Below, piece by piece: positions 1 to 7,411 of a stretch of DNA of 64,000 nt. The stretch is from NCBI GenBank assembly GCA_903877135.1, contig CAIRCN010000004.1, positions 124,001 through 188,000 of the forward strand, in the 5' to 3' direction. Position numbers and translations under genes: made by a program. The notes under the pieces are model-generated. The model worked only from the letters and a program-made list of their open reading frames with translations, made no database searches and was not told the DNA's origin. This stretch comes from an uncultured Opitutia bacterium. GTDB lineage: Bacteria; Verrucomicrobiota; Verrucomicrobiia; Opitutales; Opitutaceae. Positions within the stretch are counted from its first letter, which is position 1. Every line of letters begins with the position of its first letter.

Positions 1-564
1 CACGGCTTGCACTGCGGCGGCCTCGAATTCGCGCTGCGAGGAGCGGACGGCAAAGGCGTTAAGGACGTCACCGTTGGTATCGCAGATGAACTCGACCACC
101 ACCTCGCCGGAAATCCCTGCGCGGCGCATGTCAAAGGGATACACCGGTTTGGCGCGGAATTTCGCCTGTGGAATCTGGTCGAGCTTGCTGATGTCGAAGA
201 CCTCGATGCCCTTGAGCATATTAGAGCGGCTGCCCTGCGGGATGCTGACCAGACCAGGAGCGGGCTTGAGCCCTTCCGGCGGGGGCGGCTGAATCTGCTG
301 CACAAAGGAAGTGTCGGTGATAATCTGCGGCACGTCCGTCTGCATCGGCGGGGCAAAATCGAGAGGAGTGACTGGTTGGTCGTCAGCCTCGACTTTTTCC
401 TCGGGCGGGTCGTCGTCCTTGGGCATTTCCATCAACTGAATGGTGAGAACCTCTTCTTTTGGCTGAGGCTTCTTTGTGGGGTGCCCGAATACCTCGCCAA
501 GCCAAGCCACGCCGCTGTGGACACAGAGGGAGAAAATGATGCCGAAGATTAAATCGCGACGCAT
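1..564 (-). CDS. tonB: Energy transducer TonB (3' end off the window)
   Basis: Periplasm-spanning transducer that passes ExbBD energy to outer-membrane receptors. Reading from ATG at 564 there are 188 codons with no stop before the left edge. Residues 4-21 form one N-terminal membrane anchor carrying His16, the position of the functional His in TonB anchors. A proline- and acid-rich spacer follows (about 30-120), then the start of a TonB C-terminal domain with the typical YPxxxRRAGxxG motif near residues 142-153. It is the last gene of exbB-exbD-exbD-tonB, 22 bp downstream of the second exbD. The receptor substrate cannot be told from this sequence. Confidence 0.93.
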   Translation of the reverse strand, partial: MRRDLIFGIIFSLCVHSGVAWLGEVFGHPTKKPQPKEEVLTIQLMEMPKDDDPPEEKVEADDQPVTPLDFAPPMQTDVPQIITDTSFVQQIQPPPPEGLKPAPGLVSIPQGSRSNMLKGIEVFDISKLDQIPQAKFRAKPVYPFDMRRAGISGEVVVEFICDTNGDVLNAFAVRSSQREFEAAAVQAV

Positions 565-585
565 GGTAATGGGCGGCTTCGTAGT

Positions 586-1020
586 TTAACGACCCGTGCC
601 GCGGACTCGCGTCTCGACTGAAACCTGCTCAATGCCCGCCTTGCGCACTTCATCGAGGGCTAGTATGGTCACGCCGAAACGGGCTTTGTCGTCGCCGGCT
701 ATGAGCACGCGCGGTTTGGCGATTTGTGTTTTGAGGTTTTGGAGCCGTGGGCCGATTTCGCTCACGTTGATCAGTTCCTTGTTCCAATAGCAGGTGCCTT
801 GGTCGGAAACCTGTAGAGTAACGAGGTCGTCGTTGTTTTGTTTCGTATCCGGCTGACCTGCCACCGGCAGATTGACCGGCAGGGACTGAATCTTAGCCAG
901 CGACAGGGTGAAGAGCACGAAAGTCGCGAGCAGAAAGAAAATGACGTCGATCAGCGGGATGATCTCGATGCGCGCCTTCTTCTTTGACTCTTCGATTCGG
1001 GGAATGCTGCCGGCTGCCAT
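586..1020 (-). CDS. exbD: Biopolymer transporter ExbD (second copy)
   Basis: 144 aa ExbD/TolR-family subunit of the proton-driven ExbB-ExbD motor. A short basic N-terminus leads into one transmembrane helix (about 20-42) containing Asp25 in PLIDVIFFLL, the protonatable residue of the family. The rest (about 45-144) is the periplasmic domain. It shares the RIEIIPLIDVIFFLLATFVLFTLSL anchor region almost unchanged with the neighbouring copy but differs in the periplasmic part, so the pair probably acts as a heteromer. The ATG at 1020 lies 45 bp after the first exbD. Confidence 0.95.
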   Translation of the reverse strand: MAAGSIPRIEESKKKARIEIIPLIDVIFFLLATFVLFTLSLAKIQSLPVNLPVAGQPDTKQNNDDLVTLQVSDQGTCYWNKELINVSEIGPRLQNLKTQIAKPRVLIAGDDKARFGVTILALDEVRKAGIEQVSVETRVRGTGR

Positions 1021-1065
1021 AATTGGTTAGGTTGGGCGGACTTGGGGGCGGAGTGGAATGGCGGC

Positions 1066-1503
1066 TCAGGTGCCGGCCGGCTTAACCTTTGTCTCGATGA
1101 GCACTTTCTGGATGCCGGCCTTGCGCACTTCGTCGAAAACGTAGATCGCCTGGCTAAACATGGCATTTTCATCACCGTTGATGAGCACTTTGGCATCTGG
1201 CTCCGGATGATCGAAGTGGAATTTCTTAATGCGCACGAGGAACTCATCGAGCGTCACGGGATCTTTGTCCCACGCGATCGTGCCTTCCATGGTGACCGAG
1301 ATAGTGACGCTGCCGGCGGGATCACGCGGCTCGCCGGTTTCCGATGCCGGCAGGGTCACGGGGATGCCCTGCGACTTGTTCAGCGAGAGCGTGAACAAAA
1401 CAAAGGTGGCCAGCAGGAAGAAGATGACATCGATCAGGGGAATGATTTCGATGCGCGCCCTCTTCTTGCCGCTGCTGTCTCTGCCTCCTGATGATCCGGC
1501 CAT
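1066..1503 (-). CDS. exbD: Biopolymer transporter ExbD (first copy)
   Basis: 145 aa ExbD/TolR family protein. It has a Ser/Gly-rich and basic cytoplasmic start, one membrane helix at about 20-42 with the conserved Asp25, then a periplasmic domain. It follows exbB by 48 bp and precedes the second exbD, so all four genes read as one transcript. Paired exbD genes after one exbB are common in Verrucomicrobiota and Planctomycetota. A TolR role cannot be excluded, because tolB lies elsewhere in this window (51527) and no pal is present. Confidence 0.95.
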   Translation of the reverse strand: MAGSSGGRDSSGKKRARIEIIPLIDVIFFLLATFVLFTLSLNKSQGIPVTLPASETGEPRDPAGSVTISVTMEGTIAWDKDPVTLDEFLVRIKKFHFDHPEPDAKVLINGDENAMFSQAIYVFDEVRKAGIQKVLIETKVKPAGT

Positions 1504-1551
1504 GATGGTTGTGGGCTGAAAGTATGACGAGCCAAACTCGTTATTCTTAGG

Positions 1552-2220
1552 TCAGCGGGCGAAGGGCGCGTTGGTCTCGGACTTCTTGATCAGGATTTCC
1601 AAGGCGTTGGAGGCGTCGGCAACCTCGTGCTTCGCCTCTTCGGTGCGGGCATTAAGGTAGTTGTAGGGGAGCAGCGCGGTCACGGCGATGGCAAGACCGC
1701 AGGCGGTGGCAATCAGGGCTTCGGCCACACCACCGGTGATACTGGCGGCGGCGGTGCTGATGTCGCCCGTCATGCTACCGAAGGTGCGCATCATGCCGGT
1801 GACGGTGCCGAGGAGGCCGAGGAGCGGGGCGGCAGTAATGACAGTGTCAAGCGTGGCCATGCCCTGCTGGAAACGAGCCAGCTCCTGACTGGAGGCGCGG
1901 ATGAAGGCGTTGGAGAGGGAGTATTCCTTATTCGTCAGGGAATAGACGAGAATCTTGGCGACAAAGTCTTTGCTCGGCTTGCCGATCGCGAGCGCGCCCT
2001 CGATGTCGCGCTTCTCGACGCTTTCGAGCATCTTCTCGACAACCTCGGGCTCGCGATGGCTGTTTTCCCGCATGATAAAGAACAGGCGCTCGACAACCAC
2101 AGTCATGCCGAGAAACGAGATGAGCAGAATCGGCCACATGATGGGACCGCCGTGTTTGAACAGCTCCATGGGAGTCTGGTCGCCGAGGAGGAACGCGAGG
2201 GGGAGACTTTGGGTGATCAT
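1552..2220 (-). CDS. exbB: MotA/TolQ/ExbB proton channel protein
   Basis: 222 aa inner-membrane subunit of the ExbBD motor. Three predicted helices lie at about 27-48, 124-146 and 166-188. The last two sit in the MotA/TolQ/ExbB domain, with the family's Gly/Thr-rich stretch LLGLLGTVTGMM at about 133-144. It is the first gene of exbB-exbD-exbD-tonB. The ATG at 2220 is preceded by a pyrimidine-rich stretch rather than a Shine-Dalgarno site. Length and topology match ExbB rather than the longer MotA. Confidence 0.95.
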   Translation of the reverse strand: MITQSLPLAFLLGDQTPMELFKHGGPIMWPILLISFLGMTVVVERLFFIMRENSHREPEVVEKMLESVEKRDIEGALAIGKPSKDFVAKILVYSLTNKEYSLSNAFIRASSQELARFQQGMATLDTVITAAPLLGLLGTVTGMMRTFGSMTGDISTAAASITGGVAEALIATACGLAIAVTALLPYNYLNARTEEAKHEVADASNALEILIKKSETNAPFAR

Positions 2221-2535
2221 AGGAGAAAGGAGGGGGTTGTCGGTGATGTCAGTAAGGACCGGTGGCGGGCGTAGGGATGGAGGAGTTCGCTAGGATGTTA
2301 AGAGCGAGCAACAATAAGGGAAAGCTTGTTTCACGCGGCAACATATTCCGAAATCCATGCCGGCAGCGGCGCTGTGCGAGGGCACTGGATCTGATGGGTG
2401 GGCGGGTGATTCAGCATGGCGCTGAGGGTTTTTTCCAAGGAGAAATTGGGAGGAAGGCGAACTAGGGGTGAATGAAACTTGGCTGTCAACTTTCTTTGTC
2501 GAGAAAGTAATTGACGCGCAGAAAACACCAAAAAA
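2221..2535. other. Intergenic gap between exbB and the tRNA cluster
   Basis: About 315 bases with no convincing reading frame. The only feature seen is a possible minus-strand promoter at 2461-2489, listed separately. If it is used, exbB has a leader of about 240 nt, in which no known riboswitch fold was recognised. Confidence 0.6.
2461..2489 (-). promoter_or_regulatory. Possible sigma-70 promoter for the exb operon
   Basis: A perfect TTGACA (2489-2484) is followed after 17 nt by CCTAGT (2466-2461), which matches the -10 consensus at only three of six positions. It points toward exbB but lies about 240 bp from its start codon. Confidence 0.3.
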
Positions 2536-2610
2536 TGGCTGCCCGACTAGGACTCGAACCTAGACAAAACGAGTCAGAGTCGTTTGTGCTACCATTACAC
2601 TATCGGGCAG
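2536..2610 (-). tRNA. tRNA-Gln (anticodon CTG)
   Basis: The minus strand folds into a full cloverleaf: 7-bp acceptor stem CTGCCCG/CGGGCAG, D-arm with GTAATGGTAGC, anticodon stem AACGA/TCGTT around loop CTCTGAC (anticodon CTG, reads CAG), and T-loop GGTTCGAGTCC. The 3' CCA is encoded (2538-2536). It is the last of three tRNAs, and the flanking T-run downstream could aid termination. GatCAB, encoded at 9880-13096, may act on this tRNA if the organism lacks GlnRS. Confidence 0.97.
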
Positions 2611-2653
2611 AAAATTGCGGTGGGCGCGACCGATGCCGGAGCTCGGATGGAAG

Positions 2654-2728
2654 TGGAGCCGGCGATGGGATTCGAACCCGCAACCGCCTGTTTACAAAAC
2701 AGGTGCTCTACCATTGAGCTACGCCGGC
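2654..2728 (-). tRNA. tRNA-Thr (anticodon TGT)
   Basis: The cloverleaf on the minus strand has acceptor stem GCCGGCG/CGCCGGC, D-arm GCTCAATGGTAGAGC, anticodon stem CCTGT/ACAGG with loop TTTGTAA (anticodon TGT, reads ACA), T-loop GGTTCGAATCC, discriminator T and an encoded CCA. It lies 43 bp upstream of tRNA-Gln. Confidence 0.97.
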
Positions 2729-2811
2729 GCTGAAGAGTCGCGCGCTGTGCCAAGTTTGACTGTGAAACAACGACAAAATACAGAGCCATGCCCAGCCCTG
2801 AAGGCGAAGCA

Positions 2812-2886
<75 letters not shown>

Positions 2887-3249
2887 GAAACCAAGAGGTT
2901 AAAAAACTCATGAAGCGACTGGTGATGTCAACTGCGATTTCGATACCATCCGCCGGAACGCACAGCAGAATACAGGTTCGCGCAAAACCCGGGTGAATGC
3001 GGGAAATTCGGGCACACTCGAGCATGCGGGGCGCCGCGAGAGGATTGTATTTCCCGGAACAACCCTGCACCGTCGCGCTTCATTCCCTGATGATACCAGC
3101 ACTATTTCTACGGTATTTATGCTGGCCTGGCAAAGGCGGCGCGGTGGGCCGATGCAGGCGCCGACCGATTCGAGTTGGACTGGAGCGGAGGGCGGTCGGT
3201 GTTACCGCAGTGATGGGTCAGACTGATTCGATTCGATCCTAAGGTGACG
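2887..3249. other. Intergenic gap between tRNA-Lys and pabB
   Basis: About 360 bases separate the divergent tRNA cluster and pabB. Apart from the tRNA promoter candidate and the pabB ribosome binding site (AAGGTG at 3241-3246, just before ATG 3250), nothing recognisable was seen. Open frames here lack any family resemblance. Confidence 0.6.
2903..2931 (-). promoter_or_regulatory. Possible promoter of the tRNA cluster
   Basis: A perfect TTGACA box (2931-2926) lies 40 nt upstream of the 5' end of tRNA-Lys. At 17-nt spacing the -10 position reads AGTTTT (2908-2903), a weak match. Position and the good -35 make it a plausible tRNA promoter. Confidence 0.4.
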
Positions 3250-4650
3250 ATGGCCCCTTTGAAAGCGATGCCATGGACCGGATGCGAACCCGCGCAGGCG
3301 TTTGCGGCGCTACATTCACGGGCCGGTCTTTTTTGGCTGGACAGCAGTCTGACCGCGCCGGGTGGCGCCCGCTTTTCGGTCATGGGTTGTGCGCCGTTTG
3401 CCCGGTTCAGATCGTGGGGTGAACGATTCTGTTTTGAGTGTAACGGGGTCGCGGCCGAGTGGGGAGCTGGCGATCCGCTACCGGCCCTCGAATACCGGCT
3501 GCAGCAATACCGAGCGGAGCCGGTGCTCGGGATCCCGCTGCCATTTTGTGGCGGGGCGGTGGGTTTCATCGCCTATGACTTGGGTCGCAAGATTGAGCGG
3601 GTGGTGGGGCCTGCTTCGGAAGCCCTCGATACGCCGGACATCAATCTCGCGTGGTATGATGCGGCGGTGGTGTGGGATCACGCGGCGTCCACGGCCTGGC
3701 TGGTGGGTGCAGGATGGTGGCGGCCCCCAGAGGGGGCCATCGCTCAACTCGCCGGCTGGTTGCGCGGCGAGGCGCAATTGCCGGATGAATCCTCGGGGCC
3801 GATGCGGCCGCGGCCTTTTGCGAGCAACATGACCCGGAACGAGTTTCTCGACGCGGTCTGCCGGGTGCGCGAACGGATTGCGGTGGGAGAGATCTATCAG
3901 ATGAACCTCGCGCAGTGTTTCAGCGGCGCGCTGGCGGAGCCGCCGCCCGTGCTCTACCAGCGTTTGCGGCGTCTGAACCCGGCACCGATGGCGGCTTACC
4001 TCGACGCCGGGGACGATTTAGTCCTGCTCAGCAGTTCGCCGGAGCGCTTCATCGAAGTGGAGGCGAATCGGATTCGCACCTTTCCGATCAAGGGCACCCG
4101 GCCCCGGGGGCGGACGCCGACCGAGGACGCCGCGGAGCGTGCCCGGTTGCTCGCGAGTGAAAAGGAGCGCGCGGAACTGCTCATGATTGTCGATCTGATG
4201 CGCAACGATCTCGGGCGCGTCTGCTGCTTTGGGAGCGTGCACATGCGACGGCTGTATGCGTTGGAGTCGTTTGCGACCGTGCATCATCTGGTGGGTGAGG
4301 TGGAGGGCGAACTGCGGCCCGACGTCGGGGTGGCGGCGCTGTTGCGGGCGGTGTTTCCGGGAGGTTCGATCACTGGTGCGCCGAAGATCCGCGCGATGCA
4401 GATCATTGATCAACTCGAGCCGGGTCGGCGCGGAATTTTCTCCGGGGCGATCGGCTATTTTAGCGCCTGCGGTCGCATCGACCTCAACATCGCCATCCGG
4501 ACCATTGTCTGCCGTGGCGCACGCGCGAGCTTTCACCTCGGCGCGGGCATTGTCTGGGACTCCGATCCCGCGGCGGAATACGAGGAGACGTTGGCGAAGG
4601 GCCGCGCCCTCTTTGCCGCGCTCGGGGTGCCAGAGGGAGGTGAAGCATGA
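3250..4650 (+). CDS. pabB: Aminodeoxychorismate synthase component I
   Basis: Converts chorismate plus ammonia to 4-amino-4-deoxychorismate for folate synthesis. About 466 aa, one chorismate-binding fold: N-terminal anthranilate-synthase-I-like part, then the catalytic half with PIKGTRPRG (about residues 279-287). The Lys in PIKGT is typical of PabB, whereas TrpE has PIAGT. The conserved MIVDLMRNDLGR and GGSITGAPK motifs follow. ATG 3250 is preferred over GTG 3244 because an AAGGTG Shine-Dalgarno site lies directly upstream. The stop overlaps pabC by 4 bp, giving translational coupling. No pabA was seen here. Confidence 0.95.
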   Translation: MAPLKAMPWTGCEPAQAFAALHSRAGLFWLDSSLTAPGGARFSVMGCAPFARFRSWGERFCFECNGVAAEWGAGDPLPALEYRLQQYRAEPVLGIPLPFCGGAVGFIAYDLGRKIERVVGPASEALDTPDINLAWYDAAVVWDHAASTAWLVGAGWWRPPEGAIAQLAGWLRGEAQLPDESSGPMRPRPFASNMTRNEFLDAVCRVRERIAVGEIYQMNLAQCFSGALAEPPPVLYQRLRRLNPAPMAAYLDAGDDLVLLSSSPERFIEVEANRIRTFPIKGTRPRGRTPTEDAAERARLLASEKERAELLMIVDLMRNDLGRVCCFGSVHMRRLYALESFATVHHLVGEVEGELRPDVGVAALLRAVFPGGSITGAPKIRAMQIIDQLEPGRRGIFSGAIGYFSACGRIDLNIAIRTIVCRGARASFHLGAGIVWDSDPAAEYEETLAKGRALFAALGVPEGGEA

Positions 4651-5441
4651 TGCGGATTCGCAACGGCCAGCTGCTCGCGTCCGGGCCGGAGCCGGCTGAA
4701 CCGCCCGACGCGGTGGGCGTGTTTGAGACATTGCTACTCCGGACGGGCGCCCCGCAGTTTTTTGCCGAGCATTGTCAGCGCCATGCCGCGGGGTGCGCGC
4801 ATTTCGGCCTCGACACTGCATCGGACGCCGGGACCCTGCGGACCGCAGTCGACACTTTGGTCGCCGTGAACGGAATTTCAGACGGTGTGCTGCGCTGGTC
4901 GACGTGGCGGGAGACTAACGGAAGCGTGAACTGGCAGGTCGGGGTCGAACCGCCGCGACCGCACATGGCCAAGCCCGCTTGGAGCGCGGTGTGCTCGATC
5001 ACCCGGCTTCCGCCCCCGGGTCCGGACGCCGCCCACAAGCACCTTGGGCGCCGGATCTGGCGCGAAGCCCTCCTTACCGCGCGAGCGCAGGGTTTCGACG
5101 AAGTGCTGCTCATGGACCGGCAGGGACGAATCGTGGAGGGCGGGGTATCGAACGTGTTCTGGGTGGCGGGTGGGGTCGTTCGCACGCCGAGCCTGGCGTG
5201 CGGGCCGCTGCCCGGCATTACGCGCGCCCAAGTGATCGCGGTGGCACGCGAAGTGGGTCTGCCGGCGGAGGAGAGCCTGCTCACCCTAGCCGACGTGCAC
5301 GCAGCGCAGGAGCTTTTTGTGACGAATGCACTGGTCGGCATCCGGCCGCTCGCCGCTCTCGATGGCGTGCCGAAGGCGGACCCCGCTCCGGTCACGGCAC
5401 GTCTGCAGGCAGCCTGGCGCGCCGCCTTTGGTTGGAGTTGA
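4647..5441 (+). CDS. pabC: Aminodeoxychorismate lyase (class IV aminotransferase fold)
   Basis: PLP-dependent lyase that releases pyruvate from aminodeoxychorismate to give p-aminobenzoate. 264 aa, usual for PabC. The likely PLP Lys is in AHKHLGRR (about residue 131). The family motifs FDEVLLMD and VEGGVSNVFWV follow, and PGITR-type cofactor phosphate contacts lie near 188. It starts at ATG 4647 inside the pabB stop (ATGATG, so 4650 is also possible). Branched-chain aminotransferases share the fold, but the pabB coupling settles the role. Confidence 0.92.
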   Translation: MMRIRNGQLLASGPEPAEPPDAVGVFETLLLRTGAPQFFAEHCQRHAAGCAHFGLDTASDAGTLRTAVDTLVAVNGISDGVLRWSTWRETNGSVNWQVGVEPPRPHMAKPAWSAVCSITRLPPPGPDAAHKHLGRRIWREALLTARAQGFDEVLLMDRQGRIVEGGVSNVFWVAGGVVRTPSLACGPLPGITRAQVIAVAREVGLPAEESLLTLADVHAAQELFVTNALVGIRPLAALDGVPKADPAPVTARLQAAWRAAFGWS

Positions 5442-5498
5442 CTGCAAGTTTCCCCTTGCCAACCCCGCCCGCGCCCTCTGTTTTCGACCGCTCTCTCC

Positions 5499-5693
5499 AT
5501 GCAAAAGACCAAAAAGTCCGTCGCCAAGCGCTTCAAACTCTCCGCCCGCGGGAAGCTGATTCGCCGCACGCCCGGCTTCCGGCACCTGCTCTCCGCGAAA
5601 AGCACGAAGTCCAAACGCCGTGCCTCTCGCGACAAGCTCGTCGCTAAAGGCCATGCGCCAGCGCTCCTGCGCTGTCTGCCGTTCGGTCTCTGA
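5499..5693 (+). CDS. rpmI: 50S ribosomal protein L35
   Basis: 64 aa, the normal L35 length, starting MQKTKKSVAKRFKLSARGKL. It is strongly basic with the family's GFRHLLSAKSTKSKRR segment and ends in LPFGL, a variant of the usual MLPY/LPF end. The stretch KGHAPALLR just before the end is less basic than usual. It precedes rplT in the standard order, but infC, which often leads this operon, is absent; folate genes lie upstream instead. Confidence 0.93.
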   Translation: MQKTKKSVAKRFKLSARGKLIRRTPGFRHLLSAKSTKSKRRASRDKLVAKGHAPALLRCLPFGL

Positions 5694-5725
5694 CCACCAA
5701 GGCGCGCATCAACCCAAACTTCGCC

Positions 5726-5752
5726 CGGCAGGTGAACTAAGCCGACCTGCCG
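5726..5752 (+). promoter_or_regulatory. Hairpin between rpmI and rplT
   Basis: CGGCAGGT (5726-5733) pairs with ACCTGCCG (5745-5752) around an 11-nt loop. No T-run follows, so it is not a classical terminator. It may be an attenuation or L20-binding structure in the rpmI-rplT leader; that role is inferred. Confidence 0.4.
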
Positions 5753-5781
5753 GCGACTAACCTAAAAAGGATCCCACCAAC

Positions 5782-6165
5782 ATGGCTCGTGCAACCAACT
5801 CCCCCGCGTCGCGCAAGCGTCGCAAGAAAGTGCTGAAATACGCCAGGGGCTATTTCGGCAACAAATCCAAGCTCTTCCGCTACGCGAAAGAAGCCGTCCA
5901 GCACGCCTGGCAATACGCCTACGCCGCCCGCAAGAAAAAGAAGGCCGACCGTCGCGGTCTCTGGATCGTGCGCCTCAACGCCGCTTGCCGCAACAACGGC
6001 ATCAGCTACAGCCGCTTCATCGAGGGCCTCCATGCCGCGAGCATCCAACTCGACCGCAAGGTCCTGAGCGATCTCGCAATTCGCGACGAAGTCGCTTTTA
6101 CCGGCCTGGTCAAGACCGCCCAGGACGCGTTGAAAGCCAAGGCCGCCGCTCTCAAGAAGGCCTAA
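5782..6165 (+). CDS. rplT: 50S ribosomal protein L20
   Basis: 127 aa, slightly longer than typical L20 (about 117-120). The basic N-terminal arm (ASRKRRKKVLKYARGYFG) binds 23S rRNA early in 50S assembly. The globular half contains the family segments LWIVRLNAACRNNGISYSRF and LDRKVLSDLA. It lies 88 bp after rpmI and is followed by a strong terminator at 6213. L20 often represses its own operon; a small hairpin lies in the spacer. Confidence 0.97.
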   Translation: MARATNSPASRKRRKKVLKYARGYFGNKSKLFRYAKEAVQHAWQYAYAARKKKKADRRGLWIVRLNAACRNNGISYSRFIEGLHAASIQLDRKVLSDLAIRDEVAFTGLVKTAQDALKAKAAALKKA

Positions 6166-6212
6166 ACCAAATCCAACGCGAGCCGGGCCGGCTCGCTCTC
6201 TGTTGAGTTTCC

Positions 6213-6254
6213 AGAGGACGGGCTTCAACCGAAGCGCCGTCCTCTTTGTTTTTC
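6213..6254 (+). terminator. Rho-independent terminator after rplT
   Basis: AGAGGACGG (6213-6221) pairs with CCGTCCTCT (6237-6245), with an inner GCTTC/GAAGC stem, followed by TTGTTTTT. It closes the pabB-pabC-rpmI-rplT transcript. Confidence 0.88.
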
Positions 6255-6257
6255 GCC

Positions 6258-6336
6258 CCACGAATGAACCCGCACACCACGCACGAAAACTTGGTTTTCT
6301 GGCTGATTCTTCGTGTTCATTCGTGTTCATTCGTGG
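6258..6336. repeat. Inverted-repeat element upstream of pheS
   Basis: CCACGAATGAAC (6258-6269) and its exact complement GTTCATTCGTGG (6325-6336) bracket about 55 bp. The right arm is doubled in tandem (TTCGTGTTCA twice). The low-complexity style matches dispersed intergenic repeats of Opitutaceae, known to me only as a general pattern. It lies directly before pheS and no gene was seen in it. Confidence 0.6.
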
Positions 6337-6358
6337 TTAGCTTTTCTTGAATTCCTCG

Positions 6359-7402
6359 ATGCAAGACCAACTCACCGCCCTTGTCGCCAAAGCCGCCGCC
6401 GAACTGCCGACGCTGAAAACCCGCCCCGAGTTCGAGGCCGCCAAGGCCCGCTACGTCGGCCCCAACGGCGAATTCACCGCGCTGATGAAGCAGATGGGCG
6501 CCGTCCCGAAGGAGCAACGCCCCGCGATGGGCAAGCTCGTCAACGAGGCGAAGACCCGCCTCCAGTCGCTCCTCGACGCCGCGCTCGCGCAGCTCGAGGC
6601 CGCCGAACTTCAGGCCCAACTCGGCCCCGCAGTCGATCCCACGCTCCCGTCGCCCGACCTCGGCCCCGGCACCCACCACCCGCTGACGCTCGTCCGCGAG
6701 GAGATGTGCCGCATTCTCCGCAAGGTCGGCTTCACCGTCGCCGACGGCCCCGAGGTCGAGACCGAGTATTACTGCTTCGACGCGCTAAACACGCCTGCCG
6801 ACCACCCGGCGCGCGATGCGCAGGACACATTCTATTTTCCCGACGGCGCGCGGTTCGCCAACGTCTCCAAGAAAACCCCCGACGAAAAATACCTCCTCCG
6901 CACGCACACTTCGTCCGTCCAGATCCGCACCATGCTCAAGGGCGCGCCGCCCATCCGCATCGTCTCGCCAGGTCGCGTTTACCGCCGCGACACCACCGAC
7001 GCCACGCACAGCGCCAACTTCCACCAGCTCGAGTGCCTCTACGTGGACAAGAACGTCACGGTCCGCGACCTCAAGGCGCTGCTCGACTACATCTTCGCCT
7101 CGCTCCTCGGCCCGGACACGAAAACCCGCTTCCGCCCGCACTACTTCGGCTATACCGAGCCGAGCTTCGAGGTCGATCTCACCGCCCGACACCTGCCCAA
7201 GGTCAAGAAGGAGTGGATCGAGATAGGCGGCTGTGGCATGGTCGATCCCACCGTCTTCGAGGCCGTCGGCTACGACTCCGAAGTCTGGAGCGGCTACGCC
7301 TTCGGCATGGGCCTTGAGCGCCTCGCGATGCTTCTCTACGGCATCGATGACATCCGCTACTTCTACCAAAACGACCTCCGCTTCCTGAAGCAGTTCGCCT
7401 GA
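6359..7402 (+). CDS. pheS: Phenylalanine-tRNA ligase alpha subunit
   Basis: 347 aa catalytic subunit of the (alpha-beta)2 enzyme that charges tRNA-Phe. An N-terminal coiled-coil (about 1-85) is followed by the class II core: motif 2 near RVYRRDTTDATHSANFHQLE and motif 3 near GFGMGLERLAML-type residues (YAFGMGLERLAMLLYG). ATG 6359 is chosen because the upstream in-frame TTG at 6347 adds only four residues and neither has a clear ribosome site. pheT follows after 9 bp. Confidence 0.97.
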   Translation: MQDQLTALVAKAAAELPTLKTRPEFEAAKARYVGPNGEFTALMKQMGAVPKEQRPAMGKLVNEAKTRLQSLLDAALAQLEAAELQAQLGPAVDPTLPSPDLGPGTHHPLTLVREEMCRILRKVGFTVADGPEVETEYYCFDALNTPADHPARDAQDTFYFPDGARFANVSKKTPDEKYLLRTHTSSVQIRTMLKGAPPIRIVSPGRVYRRDTTDATHSANFHQLECLYVDKNVTVRDLKALLDYIFASLLGPDTKTRFRPHYFGYTEPSFEVDLTARHLPKVKKEWIEIGGCGMVDPTVFEAVGYDSEVWSGYAFGMGLERLAMLLYGIDDIRYFYQNDLRFLKQFA

Positions 7403-7411
7403 GCGCCGCCG

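Noticed and set aside
5694-5739. Reading LTTKARINPNFARQVN in another frame after the rpmI stop
   Set aside because: Only 16 residues, no start or ribosome site, and rpmI already has full family length.
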